Positions 51,172-60,994 of a stretch of 64,000 nt of DNA are shown here, piece by piece (position 1 is the first letter of the stretch; each line of letters opens with the position of its first letter). Under the pieces are notes generated by a model. That model worked only from the letters and a program-made list of their open reading frames with translations, had not been told where the DNA came from and made no database searches. The DNA lies in assembly GCF_003345295.1 (NCBI RefSeq), contig NZ_CP031055.1, positions 2,914,001 through 2,978,000 on the forward strand, read 5' to 3'. The DNA is from Vibrio splendidus. Its GTDB lineage: Bacteria; Pseudomonadota; Gammaproteobacteria; Enterobacterales; Vibrionaceae. A program made the translations under genes and the position numbers.

Positions 51172-51205
51172 TGGATATTTATTCCCAACGCGGAATAAAT
51201 ATCCA
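51172..51205. other. Perfect 14-bp inverted repeat after pyrI
   Basis: TGGATATTTATTCC (51172-51185), spacer CAACGC, and its exact reverse complement (51192-51205), 44 nt after the pyrI stop. No T tract follows. The rest of the 51128-51453 gap also has AGATG/CATCT (51310-51325) and should hold the argR promoter. Confidence 0.7.
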
Positions 51206-51453
51206 CTTAACCAAAGAATAAAACTCCACAATAAAAGCAATTAACCAGAATTTTGTTTGGTGATCGCCTTCAAAAAGATAACTATCCTTTAGTGGTAGAC
51301 TCAATGCATAGATGATCATACATCTCGCATACCCTCCCTCTTATTTCGGGGTTCATCGGTAAGCCCTAATTAACAATCGTACTCTACGGCTTTGGGAGTG
51401 CGTTCTGCGCTATGGACAAGCGATATCAACACGTTGACCTTAAGGAGTTGTTC

Positions 51454-51942
51454 ATGAACCAAATCACTGAGCACGGTTGCTTGTATTCAGCTGAAGATAA
51501 AACACTGACTGCCGCGTGCAAACGCTTACTGCAACAGCAAAGCTTCTCGACCCAGAACCAACTGCGCGAGAAACTCGTCGATATTGGCTATACAGGTATC
51601 AGTCAATCGACCGTCTCTCGCATTTTGTCACAGCTTGGCGTTGTCAAAATTCAGAATGCCTGTGGCAAAAAGGTTTACTGCATCACGGTTGAAAGCGCGC
51701 CTGTGCGTGTCGATGCCTCAATCTCATCACAAATCGAATTAATTACTCACAACCAAGCGATGGTGATTGTAAAAACAAACCCTGGTTGCGCACAGTTGGT
51801 CGCAAGATTAGTCGATATCGACCCACATACCGAGATTATCGGTACGGTTGGCGGCAATGACACAGTGTTAATTATTCCGAAAGACACCACGAATATAGAT
51901 GCTTGCGAACAAGTAGTAAGAGCACGCTTAGGAGTGGCTTAA
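51454..51942 (+). CDS. argR: ArgR-family arginine repressor/regulator
   Basis: Hexameric DNA-binding protein that uses arginine as co-repressor. I chose the ATG at 51454 (MNQITEHGCLYSAEDK, 162 residues) because AAGGAG stands before it; an ATG at 51412 would add 14 residues. The N-terminal winged helix has QSTVSRILSQLGVVK, and the C-terminal arginine-binding part has NPGCAQLVARLVD and IIGTVGGNDTVLII. The usual vibrio argR is next to mdh, so this may be a second copy dedicated to the arc cluster. Confidence 0.9.
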   Translation: MNQITEHGCLYSAEDKTLTAACKRLLQQQSFSTQNQLREKLVDIGYTGISQSTVSRILSQLGVVKIQNACGKKVYCITVESAPVRVDASISSQIELITHNQAMVIVKTNPGCAQLVARLVDIDPHTEIIGTVGGNDTVLIIPKDTTNIDACEQVVRARLGVA

Positions 51943-52026
51943 ATGTCTTATTGGCAAGGGCTGTTCACTGCAGTTGCGCAGCTAACCCTCTCTCGACTGC
52001 CTAAGAAAGTGGCTCACCCGCCCTAG
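51943..52026 (+). CDS. Possible 27-residue small ORF coupled to argR
   Basis: ATG at 51943 immediately follows the argR TAA, with AGGAG eight nucleotides upstream inside argR. It encodes MSYWQGLFTAVAQLTLSRLP and seven more residues, ending at a TAG (52024-52026). It is weakly amphipathic and basic, and I recognise no family. The strong ribosome-binding site is the only evidence. Confidence 0.35.
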   Translation: MSYWQGLFTAVAQLTLSRLPKKVAHPP

Positions 52027-52117
52027 CGGATATTTGCTGGTCGATGAAACTAATCACAAACTATTACGGTCTGATTGAGTTAAGATACCTTCAACTCCAT
52101 TTTGATGACTAAATAGT

Positions 52118-53965
52118 ATGCGACGACTTGCCACATTACTTTTTGTTTGTGTTTCCCTGTTCACCCAGCCTGCGTGGGCGCTTTTTGGAAACGACAACGC
52201 CGAGCCAAGCTTCGGAGGCAATAACAACGGTTTTGTCCCTGTAGACCAAGCTTTTCCTTTCAATTACTACCAGCAAGACGGCAAGGTCCTTCTCGACTGG
52301 CAAGTAAAAGAGGGCTACTACCTCTATCAACATAGCCTCTCGTTCACAGGCCAAAACCTCGCTATCGGCAACGTTGAAATGGAAGATGGCCAACCACACC
52401 AAGATGAATTCTTCGGTGAGGTAAGCATTTATACTCAGCCGTTATTCGTGCAAGTTCCTCTACAGAGTTACCAAGATGGCTCACAGCTGATCGTTAAGTA
52501 TCAAGGTTGTGCCGATGCTGGTTTTTGCTACCCACCAGAAATTCGAGTAATCGACATTGAACCGTTTACAGCAACAGGTTCTCCTAATTCGCAAGGTAGT
52601 GACTCACAAGCTTCATCTTCTGCTAGCAACGAGACCGATGTTTCTACGCAACCAACGTCTCCGAAAGCAGACGTTGTAAGTAACATGACTCAACAGCCAA
52701 ATGCCCCAGTTTCAAAAGAAGCAGGCTTAGCCGATAAGCTCGGTGACAGTTGGTGGACCCCTCTATTATTCTTAGCACTCGGTGTTGGTTTAGCCTTTAC
52801 GCCGTGTGTACTGCCTATGTATCCGATTCTAACGGGTATCGTTTTAGGTGGCGGCAAGCTCAGCCAAGGTCGTGCGCTGATGTTGTCGTTCATCTACGTG
52901 CAAGGCATGGCGCTGACTTACACCTTATTAGGTTTAGTGGTTGCTTCAGCAGGCATGCAGTTCCAAGCTGCCATGCAACACCCTTACGTACTGATCGCAC
53001 TGAGTGTTTTGTTCGTGACGTTGGCGATGTCGATGTTCGGCGTTTATAACCTACAACTACCAAGCAGTATCCAAACCTGGCTCAATAATCAAAGCAACAA
53101 ACAACAAGGTGGTAATACCTTGGGCGTGTTCGCGATGGGCGCTATCTCGGGCTTGGTGTGTTCACCTTGTACCACCGCGCCACTGTCAGGTGCGCTGCTG
53201 TATGTCGCTCAAAGTGGTGACCTATTAACGGGTGCGATTGCTCTGTATGCGTTAGCGATGGGTATGGGTATCCCGCTGATCTTAGTTGCGGTATTTGGTA
53301 ATAAGCTACTGCCAAAAGCAGGTAGCTGGATGGACAAGGTGAAGATCGTATTCGGCTTTATCTTGCTGGCAGCACCTATCTTCCTGCTAGAGCGAATTAT
53401 TCCTGAATTGTGGGCAACGGTACTTTGGTCTGGTCTTGGGTTCATCGCCTTTGGTTGGCTTTACCACAGCAAGAATGCACTGCCATTCGGTGGTTGGAAA
53501 CAGAGCGCTGTGGGTATCATCGCGATGCTTGGCCTGTTCGCATCGGCTCAACCTGCACTCAATTACTGGTTCGCAGAAAAGAGCGTTGTGGTTGAGCAAC
53601 AAATCCAATTTGCACGCGTCAACACGGTTGAAGAGTTAGAAATCCAGCTCATCGAAGCCAAGAAACTCGGCAAACCAGTGATGCTCGATTTCTACGCCGA
53701 TTGGTGTGTGGCATGTAAAGAGTTTGAGAAGTACACCTTCCACCAAGCTGATGTTGAGAGCAAGCTTTCTGATTTCGTCCTGCTTCAGGCTGACGTAACG
53801 AGAAACATGCCTCAAGACATTGAACTGCTTAAACAATTACAGGTGCTGGGCTTACCAACAATTGAGTTCTGGGATGGTGAGGGTAACCATGTTCCAAATG
53901 CTCGTGTAACGGGTTTTATGGCTGCCGATGTATTCTTGAAACACATGCAAGACCACCAGCTATAA
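52118..53965 (+). CDS. dsbD: Thiol:disulfide interchange protein DsbD
   Basis: Carries electrons from cytosolic thioredoxin to the periplasm. The 615-residue protein has a signal peptide (about 1-21, ending PAWA) and a periplasmic alpha domain with C131 and C137 ([11 protein letters not shown]). A linker rich in Ser, Thr and Gln follows (about 152-200). The eight-helix beta domain has its Cys pair in [11 protein letters not shown] (about 230) and [10 protein letters not shown] (about 350). The C-terminal thioredoxin-like gamma domain has DWCVACK (about 528-534). Confidence 0.96.
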   Translation: MRRLATLLFVCVSLFTQPAWALFGNDNAEPSFGGNNNGFVPVDQAFPFNYYQQDGKVLLDWQVKEGYYLYQHSLSFTGQNLAIGNVEMEDGQPHQDEFFGEVSIYTQPLFVQVPLQSYQDGSQLIVKYQGCADAGFCYPPEIRVIDIEPFTATGSPNSQGSDSQASSSASNETDVSTQPTSPKADVVSNMTQQPNAPVSKEAGLADKLGDSWWTPLLFLALGVGLAFTPCVLPMYPILTGIVLGGGKLSQGRALMLSFIYVQGMALTYTLLGLVVASAGMQFQAAMQHPYVLIALSVLFVTLAMSMFGVYNLQLPSSIQTWLNNQSNKQQGGNTLGVFAMGAISGLVCSPCTTAPLSGALLYVAQSGDLLTGAIALYALAMGMGIPLILVAVFGNKLLPKAGSWMDKVKIVFGFILLAAPIFLLERIIPELWATVLWSGLGFIAFGWLYHSKNALPFGGWKQSAVGIIAMLGLFASAQPALNYWFAEKSVVVEQQIQFARVNTVEELEIQLIEAKKLGKPVMLDFYADWCVACKEFEKYTFHQADVESKLSDFVLLQADVTRNMPQDIELLKQLQVLGLPTIEFWDGEGNHVPNARVTGFMAADVFLKHMQDHQL

Positions 53966-53998
53966 GGGCAATATTCACCGGAATATCCGCCTAAACGA

Positions 53999-54046
53999 AA
54001 ACCGCACTGCCCCTCAGTAACGAGATGGCAGTGCGGCTTTTTTGCT
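53999..54046 (+). terminator. dsbD terminator
   Basis: AAACCGCACTGCC pairs imperfectly with GGCAGTGCGGCTTTTTT. A separate ATATTC-ACCG-GAATAT dyad lies just upstream (53971-53986). Confidence 0.8.
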
Positions 54047-54168
54047 ATTCAGAGTAACGCTTTCTTATTCCGGGGATAAAAGTCGATATGGTTCAGACTT
54101 TTAATGCATAGATATTGTCCACATACTCAATCAGGATGATAATAAATATTAACTAAATTGTTAAAAGT

Positions 54169-54807
54169 ATGAACGTCATGGACTCGACCTATACCATAAT
54201 CATTGCTGATGACCATCCTCTTTTTCGCAACGCCCTGTTTCAGTCAGTTCATATGGCGATCAGTGGTGCGAACCTGCTTGAGGCTGATTCCCTCGATGCC
54301 TTACTGACTCTGCTAAAGAAAGAAGATGAACCAGACCTGTTGCTTCTCGACCTTAAGATGCCGGGTGCTAATGGGATGTCTGGCTTAATTCAACTGCGTG
54401 CTGAATATCCAGATTTACCGATTGTAGTGATCTCTGCCAGTGAGGATGCCAGCGTCGTAACTCAAGTAAAGAGCCACGGTGCCTTTGGCTTTATTCCTAA
54501 GTCGAGTGATATGCGTGAATTGGTCAGCGCACTCAATCAAGTGCTGAATGGCGACCCGTTCTTCCCTGAAGGGCTGATCACCAACAATGCAGCCTGTAGC
54601 GACCTTGCGGAAAAGCTTTCCACATTGACGCCTCAACAATACAAGGTGTTAGGAATGCTATCGGACGGTCTGCTGAACAAGCAAATCGCGTATGAATTGA
54701 ATGTTTCGGAAGCGACCATCAAGGCACATATGACAGCCATCTTCCGTAAACTGGATGTGAAAAACCGAACTCAAGCAGTTATCTTGCTACAAGAAATCCA
54801 CAATTAA
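54169..54807 (+). CDS. crbR: LuxR-type response regulator, CrbR-like
   Basis: A 212-residue NarL/FixJ regulator. The receiver domain (about 8-125) has D14-D15 (IIADDHPLF), phospho-acceptor D61 ([10 protein letters not shown]) and K in FIPKSSD. The LuxR helix-turn-helix (about 150-208) has [15 protein letters not shown] and [19 protein letters not shown]. The position next to nhaP2 and the symporter pair matches V. cholerae CrbR, which activates acetate uptake and use with its kinase CrbS. A CrbS-like kinase is 6 kb away. Start is 54169 or 54178; both ribosome-binding sites are weak. Confidence 0.85.
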   Translation: MNVMDSTYTIIIADDHPLFRNALFQSVHMAISGANLLEADSLDALLTLLKKEDEPDLLLLDLKMPGANGMSGLIQLRAEYPDLPIVVISASEDASVVTQVKSHGAFGFIPKSSDMRELVSALNQVLNGDPFFPEGLITNNAACSDLAEKLSTLTPQQYKVLGMLSDGLLNKQIAYELNVSEATIKAHMTAIFRKLDVKNRTQAVILLQEIHN

Positions 54808-56555
54808 GCTTCGTTTACATCCTCTTCTAAAGTCGTCTTAGGCAAACATAAACCCAGCTTGACGACTTTATGATCATCTATATCTGCCACCACCCAAGTG
54901 ATGTCATGCCACTCAAAGCTATCGCCTAATACCGGGTGTGCCCCAAGCTCTTGATCAACCAATTGTTTTAGCGTCATTTCTCGCTCTTCTTCCGAGCCAA
55001 GTTCAATACCATAACAATCGCTTACCGCAGCGACCGATAACCCAACATCTAAGAAGAAGTCACCAAAGAATCGAGCGGCTTCTTCTGCCAAAGGTGCCTC
55101 ACTGAACAGCTCACTTAGACTATTTAGATCTTTATCTTGACCAAGTACACAGAGAATATCGTTCGCCTCTAATATGGTACTGCCCGATGGGTGAAGCAAG
55201 GCATCTTGTCGAAACAGTGCGGTGATGCGCGTCCCTTCAGGCATCGATAAACGCTTGAGCGGTTCACCGACACACCACTTTTCCTCTTTCAGCTTGTAGA
55301 CAAACATCTCCCACTCACTGGTCGGGTAAATCTCAATGCCGGTACGAGAAATCGGTGTCGGCGTTGGTGGTAAGGTCACTTTAGCGAGTCTCGCGACTTT
55401 CATTAAACTGCCGCCCTGAACAATCAGCGAAACCATAACCACGAAGAAGGCGATATTGAAATACAGCTGAGCATTTGGCAGGCCAGCCATCATCGGGAAA
55501 ACCGCCAAAATGATCGGAACTGCACCACGTAAACCAACCCAAGAGACAAACCAGCGCTCCTTGGTGGTAAAGCTTCTGAACGGCAGCAAACCCAACCAAA
55601 CCGACACTGGACGAGCAAACAAAATCATACCGAAAGCCAGTGCTAACGCAGGAAGTGCAATGTCCATTAAGGTCGATGGCGTAACCAATAGCCCCAGCAC
55701 CAAGAACATCACGATCTGGCTTAGCCACGTCATGCCATCAAGAACATTAAGAATAGAGTGTCGAGAGCGAGTTGGACGATTACCAATGAATAGACCGACT
55801 AGGTAAATCGATAAGATGCCACTACCGCCCAGCATGTTAGAGAACGCAAACAGAGCCACGCCCCCACTGAGTACCAGAATGGAATAAAGGCCATCAGCCA
55901 GCTGTACTCGATTGATTAAGCTCCATAGAACCCAGCCGCCGCCGATACCAACAAGAGTACCGATACCAAACTGCATCGCAAAACTTTGCAGTAGGAAGTT
56001 CATTCCCATCTCTGCGTCAGGGTTACCTAACAGCGCAATTAAGGTCACCGTCAGGAAGACTGCCATTGGGTCGTTAGTGCCTGATTCGATCTCTAGAGTT
56101 GAACCCACACGCTCATTGAGACTCTGCCCTTTCAGCAAAGAGAATACCGCTGCCGCATCGGTTGAACCAACAATCGCCCCGACCAAGATGCCCTGCATTA
56201 ATGACAAGTCAAACAGCCAAGCCGCCATTAATCCGGTTAAGGTTGCTGTACATGCGACACCTATCGTCGCCAGCGAGAGCGAAGGCCAGAAAGCGACCTT
56301 GAAGCTCGCCACCTTGGTTCGCATACCGCCATCCAACAGAATCACAGCAAGCGCAAGGTTACTCACCAAGTAAGTCAGTGAGTAATCATCGAAATGAATA
56401 TTACCGGGTCCATCTTCACCCGCTAACATACCAACGAACAAAAAGATCAAAAGAATAGGAACGCCCAATCGAGAGGACACTTGTGAGAAAAGCACGCTGA
56501 TGGCGATGAGTACGGCACCAGTCAAGAATAAGTGGTTAATGGTTATTGCGTCCAA
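54804..56555 (-). CDS. nhaP2: K+(Na+)/H+ antiporter NhaP2 (CvrA)
   Basis: A 583-residue CPA1 antiporter. Residues about 5-395 are membrane-spanning (12-13 segments), with the ion-site region GIACTATL-like sequence (here [11 protein letters not shown]), [12 protein letters not shown] and [11 protein letters not shown] TrkA-C-like domain (about 400-485) and a C-terminal CorC-like domain (about 490-575) follow. In V. cholerae NhaP2 exports K+ in exchange for protons at low pH. Its stop codon overlaps that of crbR in a TTAA. Confidence 0.93.
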   Translation of the reverse strand: MDAITINHLFLTGAVLIAISVLFSQVSSRLGVPILLIFLFVGMLAGEDGPGNIHFDDYSLTYLVSNLALAVILLDGGMRTKVASFKVAFWPSLSLATIGVACTATLTGLMAAWLFDLSLMQGILVGAIVGSTDAAAVFSLLKGQSLNERVGSTLEIESGTNDPMAVFLTVTLIALLGNPDAEMGMNFLLQSFAMQFGIGTLVGIGGGWVLWSLINRVQLADGLYSILVLSGGVALFAFSNMLGGSGILSIYLVGLFIGNRPTRSRHSILNVLDGMTWLSQIVMFLVLGLLVTPSTLMDIALPALALAFGMILFARPVSVWLGLLPFRSFTTKERWFVSWVGLRGAVPIILAVFPMMAGLPNAQLYFNIAFFVVMVSLIVQGGSLMKVARLAKVTLPPTPTPISRTGIEIYPTSEWEMFVYKLKEEKWCVGEPLKRLSMPEGTRITALFRQDALLHPSGSTILEANDILCVLGQDKDLNSLSELFSEAPLAEEAARFFGDFFLDVGLSVAAVSDCYGIELGSEEEREMTLKQLVDQELGAHPVLGDSFEWHDITWVVADIDDHKVVKLGLCLPKTTLEEDVNEA

Positions 56556-56981
56556 TTCGTTCCCCCAAAGAATAAAATCCGAGCTTTAAGCCTGTTGATC
56601 TTCTGCCGTTTAGCAAGGCACGGTCGGTGAAAGTGCCTTAGTTACTATAACAAACTTATGTTTCGCTTCGTGTCATAAGCAGAGCTAAATACCGTTTCTC
56701 GGTCATTTAGTTGTTAAATTTTATGACTCGCAGTCTAATTCATCCCTTTTTGTTAGACCTTTGGCTAATTTAACAATACTGTAACATCACATTTTTCTAT
56801 GGTTATGTCTCCTAGCTCCCATATTTCAGTACATTAGCGCTAATACCATCCCGACTAAAGTTGCACAGATCCCTTGACTTATCCTTGCTACATTCTAAAT
56901 CGTAACATTACGTTAACACGCTATTTTACAAAACGGTTTCACAAAAACGGTTTCTACGAAAACGGAATAAAGGAGAAGGCA
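56556..56981 (+). promoter_or_regulatory. Promoter region of the DUF4212/symporter operon
   Basis: A 426-nt gap. TTGACT (56874-56879) and TCTAAAT (56894-56900) make a plausible promoter. The leader holds three direct repeats of an ACAAAACGGTTTC-type unit (56928-56940, 56941-56954 and a degenerate one at 56955-56969) directly before AAAGGAG. The nhaP2 promoter must also lie here, on the other strand. Confidence 0.5.
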
Positions 56982-57248
56982 ATGGCGTTCGAATCTACGG
57001 AACATGCTCAAGCCTACTGGAAGGAAAACTTGGGAATAATGGGAACACTACTCGCAATATGGTTTGTGGTGTCTTACGGCGCTGGCATCTTATTTGTGGA
57101 TGTCCTCAATACCATTCAATTTGGCGGATTTAAGCTAGGTTTTTGGTTCGCTCAACAAGGTTCAATTTATACCTTCGTGGCGTTGATATTTATTTACGTT
57201 GTTCGCATGAATAAGCTGGACAAAAAATACAACGTACAGGAAGACTAG
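56982..57248 (+). CDS. DUF4212 small membrane subunit of a sodium:solute symporter
   Basis: An 88-residue protein with two transmembrane helices (about 17-40 and 55-76). I chose the ATG at 56982 (MAFESTEHAQAYWKENLGIM) because AAAGGAGAAGG precedes it. The upstream in-frame ATG at 56874 is poor. AYWKENLGIM and the F-x-FWFAQQGSIYTFV pattern are typical of DUF4212, found next to SSS-family transporters. It lies 10 nt before the symporter gene, so the two are co-translated and probably form a complex. Confidence 0.9.
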   Translation: MAFESTEHAQAYWKENLGIMGTLLAIWFVVSYGAGILFVDVLNTIQFGGFKLGFWFAQQGSIYTFVALIFIYVVRMNKLDKKYNVQED

Positions 57249-57258
57249 AGGCTAGAAC

Positions 57259-58962
57259 ATGGATATTCAAACTTGGACGTTTATTCTCGTCGGTATTACT
57301 TTCGCAGTATATATCGGCATCGCAATCTGGGCTCGCGCTGGAACAACGAGTGAATTCTACGTTGCTGGCGGCGGCGTACACCCAGTAGCAAACGGCATGG
57401 CAACAGCCGCTGACTGGATGTCGGCAGCATCGTTCATCTCAATGGCAGGTATCATCTCATTCGTTGGTTACGACGGTGCGGTTTACCTAATGGGTTGGAC
57501 AGGTGGTTACGTACTACTTGCGCTATGTTTAGCACCTTACCTACGTAAGTTCGGTCAGTTTACGGTTCCTGATTTCATCGGTGAACGTTACTACTCGAAA
57601 ACAGCACGTATGGTAGCGGTATTCTGTGCAATCTTCGTATCATTTACGTACGTTGCAGGCCAGATGCGTGGTGTTGGCGTTGTATTCTCTCGTTTCCTAG
57701 AAGTTGATATTAACCTAGGCATCATCATTGGTATGGGTATTGTGTTCTTCTACGCAGTACTGGGTGGCATGAAAGGCATCACTTATACGCAGGTAGCTCA
57801 ATTCTGTGTCCTCATTTTCGCCTTTCTTGTTCCAGCAATCTTTACCTCAATCATGATGACGGGTAACCCACTTCCACAAGTTGGTATGGGTTCAACGCTA
57901 TCTGGCACGGATGTTTATCTTCTTGATAAACTGGATGGCCTAACCGAAGAGCTCGGATTTACCGCCTATACCGAAGGTAACAAGAGCATGGTGGATGTAT
58001 TCTTCATCTGTGCAGCTCTAATGGTCGGTACTGCGGGTCTTCCACATGTAATCATTCGTTTCTTCACAGTACCAAAAGTACGTGATGCTCGTATCTCAGC
58101 GGGTTGGGCACTACTGTTCATCTCATTACTATACACAACAGCACCCGGCGTTGCAGCGTTCGCTCGTGTAAACATGATTGAAACGATTAACGGTCCTGAC
58201 ATGCAAGGTGTCGCAGCAGCAGACGCACCAAGCTGGTATAAAAACTGGGAAAGCACGGGCCTAGTAGGTTGGGAAGATAAGAACGGCGATGGCAAAATGT
58301 TCTACTCGGGCGATGAACGCAACGAGATGAAGATTAACCGTGACATCATCGTACTGGCTTCTCCAGAGCTAGCAAAACTACCTAACTGGGTTGTAGCACT
58401 ACTCGCAGCCGGTGGCCTAGCAGCCGCACTATCAACAGCCGCAGGTCTACTATTGGTAATCTCAACGTCGATTTCACATGACTTGTTGAAGAAAGGATTT
58501 AGACCAAACATGACCGACAAGCAGGAGCTGTTAGCCGCTCGTTTGGCAGCCATGGTCGCGATTGTCGGTGCTGGTTACTTAGGTATTAATCCACCAGGTT
58601 TCGTAGCTCAGGTAGTAGCGTTTGCCTTCGGCTTAGCCGCAGCATCCTTCTTCCCTGCCATCATCCTAGGTATCTTCTACAAGAAGATGAACAAGGAAGG
58701 CGCTATTGCAGGTATGTTGTCAGGTATTGCCTTCACAGCAAGCTACATCATCTACTTCAAGTTCATTAACCCAGCAGCAAGCACACCGGAAAATTGGTGG
58801 TTTGGTATCAGCCCAGAAGGCATCGGTACGCTAGGTATGTGTCTAAACTTTGTAGTATCAATTGCAGTGAACAAAGTGACCGCTGAAGTTCCTGAAGATG
58901 TACAAGAGATGGTTGAGTCTATCCGTTATCCTAAAGGTGCTGGTGAAGCTCACGACCACTAA
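57259..58962 (+). CDS. Sodium:solute symporter (SSS family, acetate/organic-acid type)
   Basis: A 567-residue inner-membrane protein with about 13-14 transmembrane segments. EFYVAGGGVHPVANGMATAADWMSAASFISMAG near the start and KGITYTQVAQ and AAGGLAAALSTAAGLLLVISTSISHDLLKK later are SSS hallmarks resembling ActP. A longer hydrophilic loop lies at about 310-365 (DMQGVAAADAPSWYKN to DERNEM). Partnering with DUF4212 and proximity to crbR suggest acetate or another short organic acid as substrate; that is an inference. Confidence 0.9.
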   Translation: MDIQTWTFILVGITFAVYIGIAIWARAGTTSEFYVAGGGVHPVANGMATAADWMSAASFISMAGIISFVGYDGAVYLMGWTGGYVLLALCLAPYLRKFGQFTVPDFIGERYYSKTARMVAVFCAIFVSFTYVAGQMRGVGVVFSRFLEVDINLGIIIGMGIVFFYAVLGGMKGITYTQVAQFCVLIFAFLVPAIFTSIMMTGNPLPQVGMGSTLSGTDVYLLDKLDGLTEELGFTAYTEGNKSMVDVFFICAALMVGTAGLPHVIIRFFTVPKVRDARISAGWALLFISLLYTTAPGVAAFARVNMIETINGPDMQGVAAADAPSWYKNWESTGLVGWEDKNGDGKMFYSGDERNEMKINRDIIVLASPELAKLPNWVVALLAAGGLAAALSTAAGLLLVISTSISHDLLKKGFRPNMTDKQELLAARLAAMVAIVGAGYLGINPPGFVAQVVAFAFGLAAASFFPAIILGIFYKKMNKEGAIAGMLSGIAFTASYIIYFKFINPAASTPENWWFGISPEGIGTLGMCLNFVVSIAVNKVTAEVPEDVQEMVESIRYPKGAGEAHDH

Positions 58963-59046
58963 GAAGCTCGTGACTTAGTGACTAGGATAAGAAGTACTTA
59001 GAAAATGAATCAGTACTTACATTGTAGGGATTAGGTACTGACTCAA

Positions 59047-59082
59047 GAAAGCCGATACTTTATGTATCGGCTTTTCTTTTTT
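59047..59082 (+). terminator. Symporter operon terminator
   Basis: AAGCCGATAC-TTTAT-GTATCGGCTT followed by TTCTTTTTT. Confidence 0.85.
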
Positions 59083-59133
59083 CCTGCCATTTTATAAAAA
59101 GACTAAAGAAAGGGTTGTTTTTAAATTCTCATT

Positions 59134-59148
59134 TGATAATAATTATCA
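59134..59148 (+). promoter_or_regulatory. Fur box upstream of the fagA-like gene and fumC
   Basis: TGATAAT-A-ATTATCA is a perfect dyad matching the 7-1-7 Fur model, 18 nt before the first possible start codon. Confidence 0.8.
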
Positions 59149-59166
59149 TTAACATCCATTAAAGAG

Positions 59167-59559
59167 ATGCAAATGATGATGAAAGAGCAGCAGGTTCTCT
59201 ATTCGAGATTTTACAAAGCACAGGATCGCTTTACTTCATTAGAGCAAGTTCAAGGTAACGAACCGTTTGTGATTCGAGACTATATCGAATGCGCACTCAC
59301 GCTTTCGGCTTACTATGAAAAGCATGCCGCTCAAGAAAATATCCTGTTGTGTGAACTGTACCTACGCCAAGTTTTCTTTCATTTAATTGAAGCGATTGAG
59401 TCTCCTGACCACAGTTTCGCCTTTCGTCATATCTGCCTAGACTCTATTCACTCTCCACTATTTTATTTAAAACGCCACTACCGCCAGCAACCGCACGGCC
59501 AAGCGCGTTTTTTGAATATCAGCCAGACACTACAACAAGTCCAAGCCCCACTTGGCTAA
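59167..59559 (+). CDS. Small Fur-box-preceded protein, FagA-like by position
   Basis: A 130-residue soluble, mostly helical protein with no signal peptide. The start is unsure among ATGs at 59167, 59176, 59179 and 59182; AAAGAG fits the later ones best. I do not recognise a catalytic motif. A gene of this size preceding fumC behind a Fur box recalls fagA of the Pseudomonas aeruginosa fagA-fumC-orfX-sodA operon. Homology is not established here. It ends 12 nt before fumC. Confidence 0.75.
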   Translation: MQMMMKEQQVLYSRFYKAQDRFTSLEQVQGNEPFVIRDYIECALTLSAYYEKHAAQENILLCELYLRQVFFHLIEAIESPDHSFAFRHICLDSIHSPLFYLKRHYRQQPHGQARFLNISQTLQQVQAPLG

Positions 59560-59571
59560 CAAGGATAGAAC

Positions 59572-60957
59572 ATGACCCAAGAATTTCGGATTGAGAAAGA
59601 CAGCATGGGCGAAGTTAAAGTTCCTGCCGATGCGCTATACCAGGCACAAACTCAACGTGCCGCGGATAACTTTGCGTTTAGTTCGCACAAGATGCCAACC
59701 AGCTTTATTCAAGCACTGGCGTTAATTAAGCAAGCCGCCGCCGATACCAACGCTCAATTAGGCTTATTAGAAGGTGATATTGCGAACGCAATTGCCGAAG
59801 CAAGCCAAGAGATCATTGAGGCTAAACACCTCGAGCAATTCCCTATTGATGTTTACCAAACGGGCTCAGGTACTAGCTCCAACATGAATGCCAACGAAGT
59901 CATTGCCACGCTCGCTTCAAGAAGCTTACAAGGCGACGTGAACCCCAATGATCACGTCAACATGGGTCAAAGCAGTAACGATGTCGTGCCAACGGCGATC
60001 CAAGTGAGCGTTGCTTTGATGACAGAAAACAAATTGTTGCCTGCATTAACTCACCTTTCTGCAGCACTTACCGTTAAACAGCAAGAGCTTGCTGAGGTAG
60101 TAAAAACAGGTCGTACTCACCTAATGGATGCGATGCCGATTACCTTTGCTCAAGAGCTTGGTGGTTGGAAGTTCCAGATTGAACACGCCAAGCAAGCCAT
60201 TGAAAGCAGTTTGCCAGCAATCAAGGCGCTTGCTCAAGGTGGCACAGCGGTAGGTACGGGCATCAATGCCGACCCACGCTTTGCCGATAAGTTTGCGAGT
60301 AACCTGTCTCAATCGACAAAGATCAGTTTTACCTCGAGTGAAAACTTCTTTTTTAACCTCAGCAGTCAAGACGCAATCGTTGCGTTTTCTGGTCAGCTTA
60401 AAACTGCAGCAGTTGCGATCATGAAGATCTCAAACGATCTTCGTTGGATGAACTCCGGACCGCTGGCTGGCTTAGGGGAGATTGAGTTACAAGCACTGCA
60501 ACCGGGCTCGTCTATCATGCCAGGAAAGGTCAACCCTGTGATTCCAGAGGCTGCAGCCATGGCGGCGGCGCAAGTGATTGGTAATGACACCACCATTACG
60601 ATTGCTGGCCAATCGGGTAACTTCCAATTGAATGTGATGCTGCCAGTTATTGCTCATAACGTTCTAGAAAGCATAGAGTTGTTAGCCAACAGCTCAGTCG
60701 CACTGGCTGATAAAGCGATAGCTACCTTCACCGTGCGCCAAGACAATCTCGATTTAGCGCTGTCAAAGAATCCAATTCTCGTGACAGCCCTAAACCCTGT
60801 AATTGGTTACCTCAAAGCGGCGGATATTGCCAAGAAGGCCTACAAAGAAGGCTTACCGATTCTTGATGTTGCGGAAAGAGAAACCGACCTTAGCCGAGAA
60901 GAACTCAGCAAGCTTCTTGATCCAACCACACTGACGCAGGGTGGAATCGCAGGCTAG
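59572..60957 (+). CDS. fumC: Fumarate hydratase class II
   Basis: Iron-independent fumarase, converting fumarate and malate. The 461-residue protein has the signature GSSIMPGKVNP (about 317-327), GSGTSSNMNANEV (about 98-110) and NPNDHVNMGQSSND (about 124-137), with TGRTHLMDA carrying the conserved His. The start MTQEFRIEKDSMGEVKVPAD has AAGGA upstream. Fur control would make this enzyme replace Fe-S fumarases when iron is short. Confidence 0.96.
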   Translation: MTQEFRIEKDSMGEVKVPADALYQAQTQRAADNFAFSSHKMPTSFIQALALIKQAAADTNAQLGLLEGDIANAIAEASQEIIEAKHLEQFPIDVYQTGSGTSSNMNANEVIATLASRSLQGDVNPNDHVNMGQSSNDVVPTAIQVSVALMTENKLLPALTHLSAALTVKQQELAEVVKTGRTHLMDAMPITFAQELGGWKFQIEHAKQAIESSLPAIKALAQGGTAVGTGINADPRFADKFASNLSQSTKISFTSSENFFFNLSSQDAIVAFSGQLKTAAVAIMKISNDLRWMNSGPLAGLGEIELQALQPGSSIMPGKVNPVIPEAAAMAAAQVIGNDTTITIAGQSGNFQLNVMLPVIAHNVLESIELLANSSVALADKAIATFTVRQDNLDLALSKNPILVTALNPVIGYLKAADIAKKAYKEGLPILDVAERETDLSREELSKLLDPTTLTQGGIAG

Positions 60958-60994
60958 TTAGCAAGAAAATAAGAACTAACAATCCTTACTGAAA

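Noticed and set aside
55912..56373. 153-codon plus-strand frame inside nhaP2
   Set aside because: Antisense to conserved antiporter helices; no start signal and no family features.
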